Assembly: GCA_950097015.1 (NCBI GenBank)
Contig: CATNEN010000003.1
Location: forward strand, 8,537,501-8,601,500
From: Macrostomum hystrix
Taxonomy: Eukaryota > Platyhelminthes > Macrostomidae
Direction of reading: 5' to 3'
DNA length: 64,000 nucleotides
A program made the position numbers and the translations under genes. Below the pieces are notes generated by a model. That model was given only the letters and a program-made list of their open reading frames with translations. It was not told the DNA's origin and made no database searches. Positions 1 to 12,500 of this stretch are shown piece by piece. The stretch's first letter is position 1. Each line of letters starts with the position of its first letter.

Positions 1-848
1 CAATCCTGTTCTAGCTATTCCGTTCACCAATCCTGTTCTAGCTATTCCGTTCACCAATCCTGTTCTAGCTATTCCGTTCACCAATCCTGTTCTATTCCGT
101 TCACCAATCCTGTTCTAGCTATTCCGTTCACCAATCCTGTTCTAGCTATTCCGTTCACCAATCCTGTTCTATTCCGTTCACCAATCCTGTTCTATTCCGT
201 TCACCAATCCTGTTCTATTCCGTTCACCAATCCTGTTCTATTCCGTTCACCAATCCTGTTCTATTCCATTCACCAATCCTGTTCTAGCTATTCCGTTCAC
301 CAATCCTGTTCTAGCTATTCCATTCACCAATCCTGTTCTAGCTATTCCGTTCACCAATCCTGTTCTAGCTATTCCATTCACCAATCCTGTTCTAGCTATT
401 CCGTTCACCAATCCTGTTCTAGCTATTCCGTTCACCAATCCTGTTCTATTCCGTTCACCAATCCTGTTCTATTCCGTTCACCAATCCTGTTCTAGCTATT
501 CCGTTCACCAATCCTGTTCTAGCTATTCCGTTCACCAATCCTGTTCTATTCCGTTCACCAATCCTGTTCTAGCTATTCCGTTCACCAATCCTGTTCTAGC
601 TATTCCGTTCACCAATCCTGTTCTATTCCGTTCACCAATCCTGTTCTATTCCGTTCACCAATCCTGTTCTATTCCGTTCACCAATCCTGTTCTATTCCGT
701 TCACCAATCCTGTTCTAGCTATTCCGTTCACCAATCCTGTTCTAGCTATTCCGTTCACCAATCCTGTTCTATTCCATTCACCAATCCTGTTCTATTCCAT
801 TCACCAATCCTGTTCTATTCCGTTCACCAATCCTGTTCTATCTTATTC
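1..848. repeat. Minisatellite array, 27/23-bp unit (runs off left edge)
   Basis: Head-to-tail copies of a unit starting CAATCCTGTTCTAGC. The long form is 27 bp and the short form is 23 bp, differing by a 4-bp deletion around the AGCT. Long and short units alternate irregularly, with rare G-to-A changes (CCGTT/CCATT). The array is cut by the window edge, so its full size is unknown. A short open frame on the minus strand is only the translated repeat. Confidence 0.95.
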
Positions 849-1655
849 CCCGGATTCAGTTTTGCTGTTTATCCTGTGCTAAAAATAGTTTTTACTTTAA
901 CTTGGAACTTCATAGGATTATTCGGAGGATAGTTGACACATGGCCGAAAGTACTGGTACTATGATTTCAGCAATCTTTTATATTCTGTGCTAAAATTAGT
1001 CAGTTCGATATATAAACTGCAGCAAAAATACACAAATATTTTTGCTGCAATTTTTTTAAACAAATGACAATGTAAAATGTATCAAATCCAATATATATAT
1101 AACAGTTCTGAGAACATAAACTACATCATAACTGTAACATACTAAAAGTGGGGAACGAACCTCGCGCTGGCAGACCGAGACCGGTTTCTGGCTTGTTTGC
1201 CTTCGTCAGTCAGCCATAGCCACACGCAGTCCTCTCCCACCACTCTCAGTGTGCACAGAAGTCTCTTTTAACCTTGCCATTTTTTGGCGATACTTTTTAG
1301 TGTTATGTGAGAGTTTTGCAGCCAAGTCTTTGCTTTTCTACTGTTGTCAGTAGTCTGAATTGTATCTCTCACAATAACTTTGATAATTGAGAAAATAAAC
1401 AAAAAATAAAAAGCGAATTCACGAGGTCGATAGTCTTTCTAAAATCGCTTTTGATTTCCTGATATGACTACTGCCGATCGGACAGTAGTAAGTATAGATT
1501 AAGACAGGAAGATCTGTAATTCATTATATCATTTGTATGTCTAGTAGCATATATATATATACATACTAAAATAAGGATGTGTCTTTGGGACTTTCTCATT
1601 GTAAGGCAGCGTACACTTTCTGTCCCTCAAGGGCGAAAACACTCCCTATACTACT
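849..1655. other. Gene-free spacer
   Basis: AT-rich unique sequence between two minisatellites. I see no open frame with family resemblance, no RNA gene and no transposon ends. A short run of TA dinucleotides lies near 1550-1562. Confidence 0.5.
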
Positions 1656-4600
1656 ATTCTCGCACCCTTCACTCCCTATTCTCACACCCTTCACTACCTA
1701 TTCTCACACCCTTCACTACCTATTCTCGCACCCTTCACTCCCTATTCTCGCACCCTTCACTCCCTATTCTCACACCCTTCACTACCTATTCTCACACCCT
1801 TCACTACCTATTCTCACACCCTTCACTACCTATTCTCGAACCCTTCACTCCCTATTCTCACACCCTTCACTCCCTATTCTCACACCCTTCACTTCCTATT
1901 CTCACACCCTTCACTACCTATTCTCAAACCCTTCACTACCTATTCTCACACCCTTCACTACCTATTCTCAAACCCTTCACTCCCTATTCTCACACCCTTC
2001 ACTACCTATTCTCACACCCTTCACTCCCTATTCTCACACCCTTCACTACCTATTCTCACACCCTTCACTCCCTATTCTCACACCCTTCACTTCCTATTCT
2101 CACACCCTTCACTACCTATTCTCAAACCCTTCACTACCTATTCTCACACCCTTCACTACCTATTCTCAAACCCTTCACTCCCTATTCTCACACCCTTCAC
2201 TACCTATTCTCACACCCTTCACTCCCTATTCTCACACCCTTCACTTCCTATTCTCACACCCTTCACTACCGGCCTATTCTCACACTCACTTCACTACCTA
2301 TTCTCACACCCTTCACTACCGGCCTATTCTCACACCATTCACTCCCTATTCTCACACCATTTACTCCCTATTCTCACACCATTCACTCCCTATTCTCACA
2401 CCCTTCACTCCCTATTCTCGCACCCTTCACTCCCTATTCTCACACCCTTCACTACCTATTCTCACACCCTTCACTACCTATTCTCACACCCTTCACTACC
2501 TATTCTCACACCCTTCACTCCCTATTCTCACACCCTTCACTCCCTATTCTCACACCCTTCACTTCCTATTCTCACACCCTTCACTATCGGGCTATTCTCA
2601 CACTCACTTCACTACCTATTCTCACACACTTCACTCCCTATTCTCACACCATTCACTATAGGGCTATTCTCACACTCACTTCACTACCTATTCTCACACC
2701 CTTCACTACCGACCTATTCTCACACCCTTCACTACCGGCCTATTCTCACACTCACTTCACTACCTATTCTCACACCCTTCACTACCGGCCTATTCTCACA
2801 CTCACTTCACTACCTATTCTCTCACCCTTCACTACCGGCCTATTCTCACACTCACTTCACTACCTATTCTCACACCCTTCACTACCGGCCTATTCTCACA
2901 CCATTCACTCCCTATTCTCACACCATTTACTCCCTATTCTCACACCATTCACTCCCAATTCTCACACCCTTCACTACCTATTCTCACACCCTTCACTACC
3001 TTTTCTCACACCCTTCACTACCTATTCTCACACCCTTCACTCCCTATTCTCACACCCTTCACTTCCTATTCTCACACCCTTCACTATCGGGCTATTCTCA
3101 CACTCACTTCACTACCTATTCTCACACACTTCACTCCCTATTCTCACACCATTCACTATAGGGCTATTCTCACACTCACTTCACTACCTATTCTCACACC
3201 CTTCACTACCGACCTATTCTCACACCCTTCACTACCGGCCTATTCTCACACTCACTTCACTACCTATTCTCACACCCTTCACTACCGGCCTATTCTCACA
3301 CTCACTTCACTACCTATTCTCTCACCCTTCACTACCGGCCTATTCTCACACTCACTTCACTACCTATTCTCACACCCTTCACTACCGGCCTATTCTCACA
3401 CCATTCACTCCCTATTCTCACACCATTTACTCCCTATTCTCACACCATTCACTCCCTATTCTCACACCCTTCACTCCCTATTCTCACACCCTTCACTACC
3501 TATTCTCACACCCTTCACTACCTATTCTCACACCCTTCACTCCCTATTCTCACACCATTCACTCCCTATTCTCACACCATTTACTCCCTATTCTCACACC
3601 ATTCACTCCCTATTCTCACACCCTTCACTACCTATTCTCACACCCTTCACTACCTATTCTCACACCCTTCACTACCTATTCTCACACCCTTCACTCCCTA
3701 TTCTCACACCCTTCACTCCCTATTCTCACACCCTTCACTTCCTATTCTCACACCCTTCACTATCGGGCTATTCTCACACTCACTTCACTACCTATTCTCA
3801 CACACTTCACTCCCTATTCTCACACCATTCACTATAGGGCTATTCTCACACTCACTTCACTACCTATTCTCACACCCTTCACTACCGACCTATTCTCACA
3901 CCCTTCACTACCGGCCTATTCTCACACTCACTTCACTACCTATTCTCACACCCTTCACTACCGGCCTATTCTCACACTCACTTCACTACCTATTCTCTCA
4001 CCCTTCACTACCGGCCTATTCTCACACTCACTTCACTACCTATTCTCACACCCTTCACTACCGGCCTATTCTCACACCATTCACTCCCTATTCTCACACC
4101 ATTTACTCCCTATTCTCACACCATTCACTCCCTATTCTCACACCCTTCACTACCTATTCTCACACCCTTCACTACCTTTTCTCACACCCTTCACTACCTA
4201 TTCTCACACCCTTCACTCCCTATTCTCACACCCTTCACTTCCTATTCTCACACCCTTCACTATCGGGCTATTCTCACACTCACTTCACTACCTATTCTCA
4301 CACACTTCACTCCCTATTCTCACACCATTCACTATAGGGCTATTCTCACACTCACTTCACTACCTATTCTCACACCCTTCACTACCGACCTATTCTCACA
4401 CCCTTCACTACCGGCCTATTCTCACACTCACTTCACTACCTATTCTCACACCCTTCACTACCGGCCTATTCTCACACTCACTTCACTACCTATTCTCTCA
4501 CCCTTCACTACCGGCCTATTCTCACACTCACTTCACTACCTATTCTCACACCCTTCACTACCGGCCTATTCTCACACCATTCACTCCCTATTCTCACACC

Positions 4601-4800
4601 ATTTACTCCCTATTCTCACACCATTCACTCCCTATTCTCACACCCTTCACTACCTATTCTCACACCCTTCACTACCTTTTCTCACACCCTTCACTACCTA
4701 TTCTCACACCCTTCACTCCCTATTCTCACACCCTTCACTACCTATTCTCACACCATCACTTCCTGTTCTCTCACCATTCACTCCGTTCTCTCACATTTTA
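1656..4800. repeat. 22-bp minisatellite array with higher-order structure
   Basis: About 3.1 kb of a pyrimidine-rich 22-bp unit (CACACCCTTCACTACCTATTCT and variants). Variant units containing TATCGGG recur near 2585, 3085, 3761 and 4261, so blocks of about 500 and 676 bp have been duplicated on top of the 22-bp period. The unit has few stop triplets, so frames of 1102 and 360 residues stay open across it. These encode monotonous Ser/Pro/Leu/His repeats and are not genes. Confidence 0.95.
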
Positions 4801-4992
4801 CTCCCTATTCTTACAAATTATCAATTATGTTTGTAAATACTTAAATTTGCTTTTACTTTCCGCAACTCTATTGAAACCCTTTTAACTACGTAAATTGAGT
4901 TTAAATACTTGATGCTCGAGTTAGTTTTACTAGTACGAGGGTAGAAGTACGGAGCGCATCACAACAATAATAGTGTAAAATAATTACGAGTA

Positions 4993-5760
4993 CCGGGTGG
5001 CCCATGCGTTTAAGGACAACTTAAAAATAATAAAATGTATATACATTTTTATTATAAAAACAACCAACAAACGAAAACTTTAACATTTTAACTGACCGCC
5101 ATAATGTCTAGATGGCAACTAAAAATAACATTTACTCAGTGTAGCCCCCCTCCGCTGCATACACGGCTTCAATGCGAGACCGAAACTTGGTACAGGCACC
5201 TCTGATGACGGCAGGGCCCTGAGCTGACCAGGCAGCACTAACAGCAACTTGGAGAGTCTCCACGGTAGCATAAGTTGTTAAACATGCAACGCGGGCCACG
5301 TTGTTCCACACAAAGTAATCGAGAGGGGAACAGTCTGGACTCGATGGTGGCCAAGTGGTCGCATCCCAGAAGTCCTCGCCGAGCTCCCGGCGAAGAAATT
5401 CTTGAGTAGCGACAGCCGTGTGGGCAGGAGCGCCGTCCTGCTGAAAAACAAACGTACCTGGGGCAAAGTTGTGTCGAATCCATGGCAGTACATGATCCTG
5501 CAGCATGCGGATGTACTCGGCTGAGTTAATTTTCACTCCAGCTGGTACCTGTGCTGGGCTTATACCCCGCGCGAGCTGGTCTACCACCATCAAACGTTTA
5601 GCGCGATTCATGGCTAATGCTAAGTTGCCGAAAATTTTCGCGGCAGCTACAGACTATATAGATACTATTTTGTCTATGACCAAAACTATTATGCTCTAGC
5701 TACCGCTGGCTTTGCTTTCTTCTATTTTTAAGGTTGTCCTTAAACGCATGGGCCACCCGG
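4993..5760 (-). mobile_element. Deleted Tc1/mariner-superfamily transposon with intact terminal inverted repeats
   Basis: Inverted repeats of about 28 bp face each other at 4993-5020 and 5733-5760. Both begin CCGGGTGGCCCATGCG when read inward, and TA dinucleotides flank each end, as expected for this superfamily. The element is only 768 bp and encodes the C-terminal part of a DDE transposase on the minus strand. It looks like an internally deleted copy that could be moved only in trans. Confidence 0.85.
5132..5611 (-). pseudogene. C-terminal fragment of a Tc1/mariner-like transposase
   Basis: This 159-residue frame holds the second catalytic Asp (in QQDGAPAHTA) and the third (in SPLDYFVW), with 38 residues between them by my count. 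The N-terminal helix-turn-helix region and the first catalytic Asp are absent. The frame's first 20 or so residues do not look like transposase, which places the internal deletion junction near 5550-5600. The match to DDE_3-type transposases around the second and third Asp is clear, but the subfamily is not certain. Confidence 0.8.
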
Positions 5761-5762
5761 TA

Positions 5763-6310
5763 CCGGTATAAACAGCTGTCAATCTGTCAATTTGGCAGAT
5801 TTAAGGACTGATTCGCAATAAAACTAGCTAATTAATAGATAAAGCTAAATGAGGTTTTCTACCGCGATAACAGTTCTGCTTACACCAGCCCTGATTTCGA
5901 AAGGCACATTTGACAACTGTTATGGTCTCACATGAAAAAAACCTTACATGAGACCAATTCAGGCATTAATATTGCAAGAAATTGGCATGAGGAAATGCTA
6001 ATAATCGGGACAGTTTGTTGTGTTGGCCCGCATTTCTGACGGACGCGCCAGTCAAAGTCGCTTTCCAGATGTTTCTATTTAGGCTCTTGTATCGATTTTT
6101 GAGCTCTTATACGACTTATAGGGTCCGTTTGGAATATTTTTTGTGAACAGCCAAATAAACTCCTACACTCCTCATTGCTGGCACAGGGACTTCTATAAAT
6201 AGCAATCAATGCTAATATTCTAGGAGTCCATGGCTGGCATTAATCCTGAAGGCCCAGCTTTTTTAAGGCAATCTATAACTAATAAGTTTCATAACGAAGA
6301 AAACAATGGG
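5763..6310. other. Gene-free spacer
   Basis: Unique sequence between the mariner element and a purine-rich minisatellite. No supported gene. A 68-codon frame starting at 6230 runs into the purine repeat and is rejected. Confidence 0.45.
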
Positions 6311-6311
6311 A

Positions 6312-7345
6312 AAAAAGCATTAAGGGGAGGAAGGGAGGGAGAGCTAGGGATGAGAGGAAGGGAGGGAGAGCTAGGGATTAGAGGAAGGGAAGGGAGAGCT
6401 AGTGATGAGAGGAAGGGAGGGAGAGCTAGGGATTAGAGGAAGGGAAGGGAGAGCTAGGGATGAGAGGAAGGGAGGGAGGGCTAGGGATTAGAGGAAGGGA
6501 AGGGAGAGCTAGGGATGAGAGGAAGGGAGGGAGAGCTAGGGATGAGAGGAAGGGAGGGAGAGCTAGGGATTAGAGGAAGGGAAGGGAGAGCTAGGGATGA
6601 GAGGAAGGGAGGGAGAGCTAGGGATGAGAGGAAGGGAGGGAGAGCTAGGGATTAGAGGAAGGGAAGGGAGAGCTAGGGATGAGAGGAAGGGAGGGAGAGC
6701 TAGGGATGAGAAGGGAGGGAAAGCTAGGGATGAGAGGAAGGGAGGGAGAGCTAGGGATTAGAGGAAGGGAAGGGAGAGCTAGGGATTAGAGGAAGGGAAG
6801 GGAGAGCTAGGGATAAGAGGAAGGGAAGGGAGAGCTAGGGATGAGAGGAATGGAGGGAGAGATTTATGAATAAGAGGAAGGGAGAGATTTATGGATAAGA
6901 GGAAGGGAGAGATTTATGGATAAGAGGAAGGGAGAGATTTATGGATGAGAGGAAGGGAGAGATTTATGGATAAGGGGAAGGGAGAGATTTATGGATAAGA
7001 GGAAGGGAGAGATTTATGGATAAGAGGAAGGGAGAGATTTATGGATAAGGGGAAGGGAGAGATTTATGGATAAGGGGAAGGGAGAGATTTATGGATAAGG
7101 GGAAGGGAGAGATTTATGGATAAGGGGAAGGGAGAGATTTATGGATAAGGGGAAGGGAGAGATTTATGGATAAGGGGAAGGGAGAGATTTATGGATAAGG
7201 GGAAGGGAGAGATTTATGGATAAGGGGAAGGGAGAGATTTATGGATAAGGGGAAGGGAGAGATTTATGGATAAGGGGAAGGGAGATTTATGGATAAGGGG
7301 AAGGGAGATTTATGGATAAGAGGAGGGGAGAGAGTTTGGATAAGA
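6312..7345. repeat. Polypurine minisatellite, two adjoining sub-arrays
   Basis: From 6312 to about 6850 the unit is roughly 27 bp (GAGAGCTAGGGATGAGAGGA). From about 6850 it changes to a unit of about 25 bp containing GAGATTTATGGATAAGGGGA. Nearly all purines are on the plus strand over 1 kb. The shared GGAAGGGAGAG core shows that the second sub-array derives from the first. Confidence 0.93.
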
Positions 7346-8925
7346 GGACAATTAGACAAGTTTGAGTTTGTAGGCAGGCTGAAAGGCAACAATGCAACAA
7401 AGACTAAACTTACAATTAGGTAAACGGATGCGTTAAAATAAATGTCAGCTGGGTTATCGCGGGTGCAGTGCAAGGCATGCAAATAAATCGGATTAGTAGG
7501 TGCATTATAAGATCTACGAGCACTATATTAATGTGCGTACCGTGTTAGTAAACTAAATTATCATGCCCTCTTATATAACTATAGCAGCCGTTATAAGCTT
7601 AACTGAGATTAATTCTATATACGTTACGCTTATTAGGTTAATAATTATAAGCAAAAATCACAACAACAGATTATATAAAGAGTTGGTTTTCATAGCGTGA
7701 ACTAATTTATAGCCAGCCAATTTTGTTTTCAGTTTTAATTGAAATGGCATGCTTTTGGATAGATTGCATAAATATTCACTTTACCACTACTAATAGTAGT
7801 ACCAGTATTTAACAAAAGCAATTAAGAAGGTTTTCAGGTTAGTCAGGCATTTAGGAGGCAATGCAAATGAAAAACAGGGAGGAATTATTCTAGTTTTTTA
7901 TGCTTAATTGATATGTGATTTGAACATGCATTCACACAGAAAACAATTCGGTTATTACAAAATAAATAAACAATTATAACGGTGCGCGCGCTATGTACTT
8001 GAGTTGGCAATCGTGGAATCTGCTAGCTAAAAAAAGTTTTTTTTCACAATTTTTCTACCGACCGACCCAAAGTGGCACAGCAACAATAAGCAAATCAATA
8101 AGTTCGAAAACAGAAAAATGTCAACAATAGAAGAAACACTAAATCAATGTTCTATTCTCTGATTTAACTAACAATCAACTGAATCAGCAATCTGTTTTAT
8201 ATAAAAACCTATCTGCATTTTTTAATCGCTTTTATTTCTTCAGCTTTTTTGTTTTCTCAAAATTTTCATCAGCAACAATGAAACACACTGGGACTGGGGC
8301 AAGGTGTGTGTGTGAGAGAGTGAGAGAGAAAAACAAAAAGCAAAACAAAATGCACCAATAAACTAGAAAAAACAAACTCGAACACTGAAACTGAATAGAA
8401 TCGAAGGAAAACAAACCGAACGCGGAGGAAAAACAATGCGGAATTTCATTAGTCTAGAACAAAGTTCAATAAATTAATGACTTATTGCTTTACTGATGAA
8501 TCTAAATGAAATTCTATTAAATATGATCTATTGAGTTTTGATTAATCGATTGATTGATTAGATTGCAAACTTATGGCGACAAGGAACAGTGGCTAGATGT
8601 AAATTTGAGCACACCAAAATTGGCTCAAAATATCTATCTCGAGTCCCGCAGGCGTCAGTGAAACTGTGGCATTTTTATAGTTCGGTTTTCTGCAATTGGA
8701 AACCATTTGGGAGAATAATATAATTTTAATAATATGGCGTACTGCGTGCGAACACTTGGAAATCTTTTATTTTTATTTGTAGAAATATCAAGTTAACCTA
8801 AACACAATATATATCAGGTAAATTTTAAATAGATACTTGTAACCTGAATATTGATACTGAGTTACAAACATTATCAATTTATTCTAGTAAATCCTAGATA
8901 TATCTTTGTTATATACAAGTTACGA
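7346..8925. other. Gene-free AT-rich stretch
   Basis: No supported coding sequence. This is where the missing last exon of the minus-strand GRP94 gene could lie. I searched the minus strand for a short frame ending in KDEL, HDEL or a close variant and did not find one. A 60-codon minus-strand frame at 8232-8414 has no recognisable features. Confidence 0.4.
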
Positions 8926-8952
8926 GTGTATATCTACCAGTTACGAGTAATT

Positions 8953-9478
8953 ATACACGTGTCTACGAGTTATGCATACACTAGTAACTCGTAGATCTAC
9001 ACTAGCAACTCGTAGATCAACACTAGTAACTCGTAGATCTACACTAGTAACTCGTAGATCTACACTAGTAACTCGTAGATCTACACTAGTAACTCGTAGA
9101 TCTACACTAGCAACTCGTAGATCTACACTAGTAACTCGTAGATCTACACTAGTAACTCGTAGATCTACACTAGTAACTCGTAGATCTACACTAGTAACTC
9201 GTAGATCTACACTAGTAACTCGTAGATCTACACTAGCAACTCGTAGATCTACACTAGTAACTCGTAGATCTACACTAGTAACTCGTAGATCTACACTAGT
9301 AACTCGTAGATCTACACTAGTAACTCGTAGATCTACACTAGTAACTCGTAGATCTACACTAGTAACTCGTAGATCTACACTAGCAACTCGTAGATCTACA
9401 CTAGCAACTCGTCGATCTACACTAGTAACTCGTAGATCTACATTAGTAACTCGTAGATCTACACTAGTAACTCGTCTG
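8953..9478. repeat. 21-bp palindrome-containing minisatellite
   Basis: About 24 copies of a 21-bp unit (ACTAGTAACTCGTAGATCTAC). Each unit carries the palindromes ACTAGT and GTAGATCTAC. Because 21 is divisible by three, frames stay open on both strands, but they encode only a seven-residue repeat. The array directly follows the last recognised GRP94 exon in the direction of transcription. Confidence 0.95.
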
Positions 9479-9512
9479 CCCATAAAAAAGAGGTATGCTC
9501 AGGTGCACTCAC

Positions 9513-12500
9513 CGCCGCAGTCTCGTCAGGTTTGGCCTCCTGAACAGCCGGTGGCTCACTACTAGTAGACGAGCTGGCAGTCGCTTCGTTAGCTTCCTCA
9601 TCGTCCTCATCGACAGTCTCGGACTCGGGTATGTTGACAGATCGTCTGAGCATAGTCTCAAGGCGTTCGGCAAAGCCGGAAGAATCCTCGAGGGCGTAGC
9701 CGCTGCGAAGTGTGGCGGCCTCGTAAAGAATGGTGGCCAACTGGACGGCGGTTTTGTCGTCTGGCGCATCCGCGCTGCGTCTTTTCAGCTCTTTGATTAG
9801 CGGATGACGCGGATTAATCTCGAGGATCTTCTTCTGCGAGGCGAAGTGCACCTGCGAGTTTGGGGGATGTAGATTGGGATCAGTGTGAGGTTAGTTGGGA
9901 TAGCTAATGAGATAATCTGATATTAAAGCGGCGATACTTTACCGAGAAGTTGGGATAATTTACTGTGAATGTGGGATAATTTACTGAGAATGTGGGATAG
10001 TTTACTGTGAAAGTGGGATAATTTACTGAGAATGTGGGATAATTTACTGTAAATGAGGGATAATTTACTGTGAAAGTGGGATAATTTACTGAGAATGTGG
10101 GATAATTTACTGTAAATGAGGGATAATTTACTGTGAATGTGGGATAATTTACTGAGAATGTGGGATAATTTACTGTAAATGAGGGATAATTTACTGTGAA
10201 TGTGGGATAATTTACTGAGAATGTGGGATAATTTACTGTGAAAGTGGGATAATTTACTGAGAATGTGGGATAATTTACTGAGAATATGGGATAATTTACT
10301 GTAAATGAGGGATAATTTACTGTGAATGTGGGATAATTTACTGAGAATGTGGGATAATTTACTGAGAATGTGGGATAATTTACTGTGAATGTGGGATAAT
10401 TTACTGAGAATATGGGATAATTTACTGAGAATGTGGGATAATTTACTGTGAAAGTGCGATAATTTACTGAGAATGTGGGATAGTTTACTGTGAAAGTGGG
10501 ATAATTTACTGAGAATGTGGGATAATTTACTGTGAATGTGGGATAATTTACTGAGAATGTGGGATAATTTACTGTGAAAGTAAGATAATTTACTGAGAAT
10601 GTGGGATAATTTACTGTGATAGTAAGATAATTTACTGAGAATGTGGGATAAGTTACTGAGAATGTGGGATAATTTACTGTGAAAGTGGGATAATTTACTG
10701 TGATAGTAAGATAATTTACTGAGAATGTGGGATAAGTTACTGAGAATGTTGGATAATTTACTGTGAATGTGGAAGAATGTATTGACAAGTTTTGACTACT
10801 GAATAATAGAATAACAAAATTATTAAATTTACTACACCAGCCCAGCCCCTATTAAGCAAAATGTGCAGCCGACAGCACAGCCGCAACTATTGCGCAGCGC
10901 ATCTGAAGCGTGCGTACGGCTGTTCAGTCCATGGACTGAAGGGATGACACCCCCACCCTCAATTACCAAATGCTAATGCTGGTACCCATTACCCATTAAA
11001 TAGTTAAGGCGAATTAAAGCAATGCAGAGTTAAGTGTCTTGCATATTGACACAGATTGTTCCAGTGGAGTACGGAAATCGAACCCCCGACCTTCAAGTCG
11101 TAAGTCCGACACTCTAATCACTAAGCTACAATCCCCATTGACTGAAAACAAAAATAGATTAATAATCTAATCCCTACTCGAAATTCTTACCTGAGAGGGA
11201 TCGCTAGCCTTCTGGTAGGCCTGAGCTCGCATCACACGGTCCATAGCGGCGTCCCAACCGTACTGGGAAGCAATCAGGGCGCAGGGAGACGAAGCAAGCC
11301 GATCGGACAGCTGGGCCTTCTCGATCTTGTCCTTCAATGCGGTCTCCTGAAGCCACTTTGTCAACGGCTCGAAGTCCTTGGCCATGGCCTCGCGACGCTC
11401 CTTGACTTCGGCAGTCTCTTCGCCGATTTTCAGGCCGTCCTTGGCGGCGTTCTGAAACTTCTTGCCCTCGAACTCTGGCAGAGACTGGATGGCGTACTGA
11501 TCAATGGGCTCCAGCAGGTACAGCACCTCGTAGCCGCGTTTGAGCAGCTTCTCAACAAATGGCGAAGTTTCGACCTCTTTGCGAGACTGGCCGGAGATGA
11601 AGTAGATGTGCTCCTGCTTCTCCTTCATTCTGCTCACATAGTCGGCCAGGGACACCTGATCTTTGGCACTGTTGGACGACCAGAACAGCAGCAGTTTGGA
11701 TAGGCGGGTCCTGTTAGCGGCGTCGTCAGTAATGCCAACCTTGATGTTAGTGGAGTACTCCTTCCAGAACTCCTTGTACTGCTCCGGCTCGATCTTCTTG
11801 ATCATGTCGAGAGCTTTGCGGACTAGCTTCTTCTTGATAACCTTGAGCAGTTTGTGCTGCTGCAGTGTCTCGCGGCTCACATTCAACGGCAGGTCGTCTG
11901 AGTCGACGATGCCCTTGATGAAGCTGAGGTATTTAGGCATCATCTCTTCGAAGTTGTCGGTGATAAACACTCGCCGAACGTACATCTTGATGTTGTCGGT
12001 TTTGCGGCCAAAGTTAGACCAGGCGTCGAAGTCGGCAGTCTTCGGCACAAACAGAATGCTCTTGAATGTGACTTCGCCTTCGGCAACAAAGTGAGTCTTG
12101 GCCAGAGGATCATCGCTAGCCTTGGTGAAAGACTTGAAGAACTGATTGTACTCTGCGTCGGTGATTTCGGCCGGTTTGCGAGTCCAGATCGGCTTGTTCT
12201 CGTTCACCAGTCGCCAGTCCCACACTGTCTTCTCAACCTTCTTTGGCTCCACTTTCTCTTTCTCCTCCTCAACGGTGGCATCTTCGTCCTTCTTCTCCTT
12301 CTTATCCTCGGTCTTCTCTGGCGCGGCCTCCTCCACAGTCTCAGTGCGGCTCTCCCAGACGTAGATTGGGAAGTTGATGAATTGGGAATATTTGACAATC
12401 AGGTCACGAAGGCTGCTTGGCTCTAGCCAATCAAGGCCCTCCTCCTTCAAGTGCAGAATGATCTCAGTGCCACGCTTCAAGGTGTTGCCTCTGGAAAGGT

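Noticed and set aside
1577-4885. Open frame of 1102 codons and an overlapping 360-codon frame
   Set aside because: Both lie in a 22-bp tandem array with almost no stop triplets. The product is a monotonous Ser/Pro/Leu/His repeat and all frames are similarly open.
8941-9565. Open frames of 180 and 197 codons on opposite strands
   Set aside because: Translations of a 21-bp array whose period is divisible by three. The plus-strand frame is antisense to a GRP94 exon at its end.
9904-10788. 294-codon minus-strand frame
   Set aside because: A 21-bp minisatellite in a GRP94 intron; the repeated seven-residue motif is a translation of the unit.
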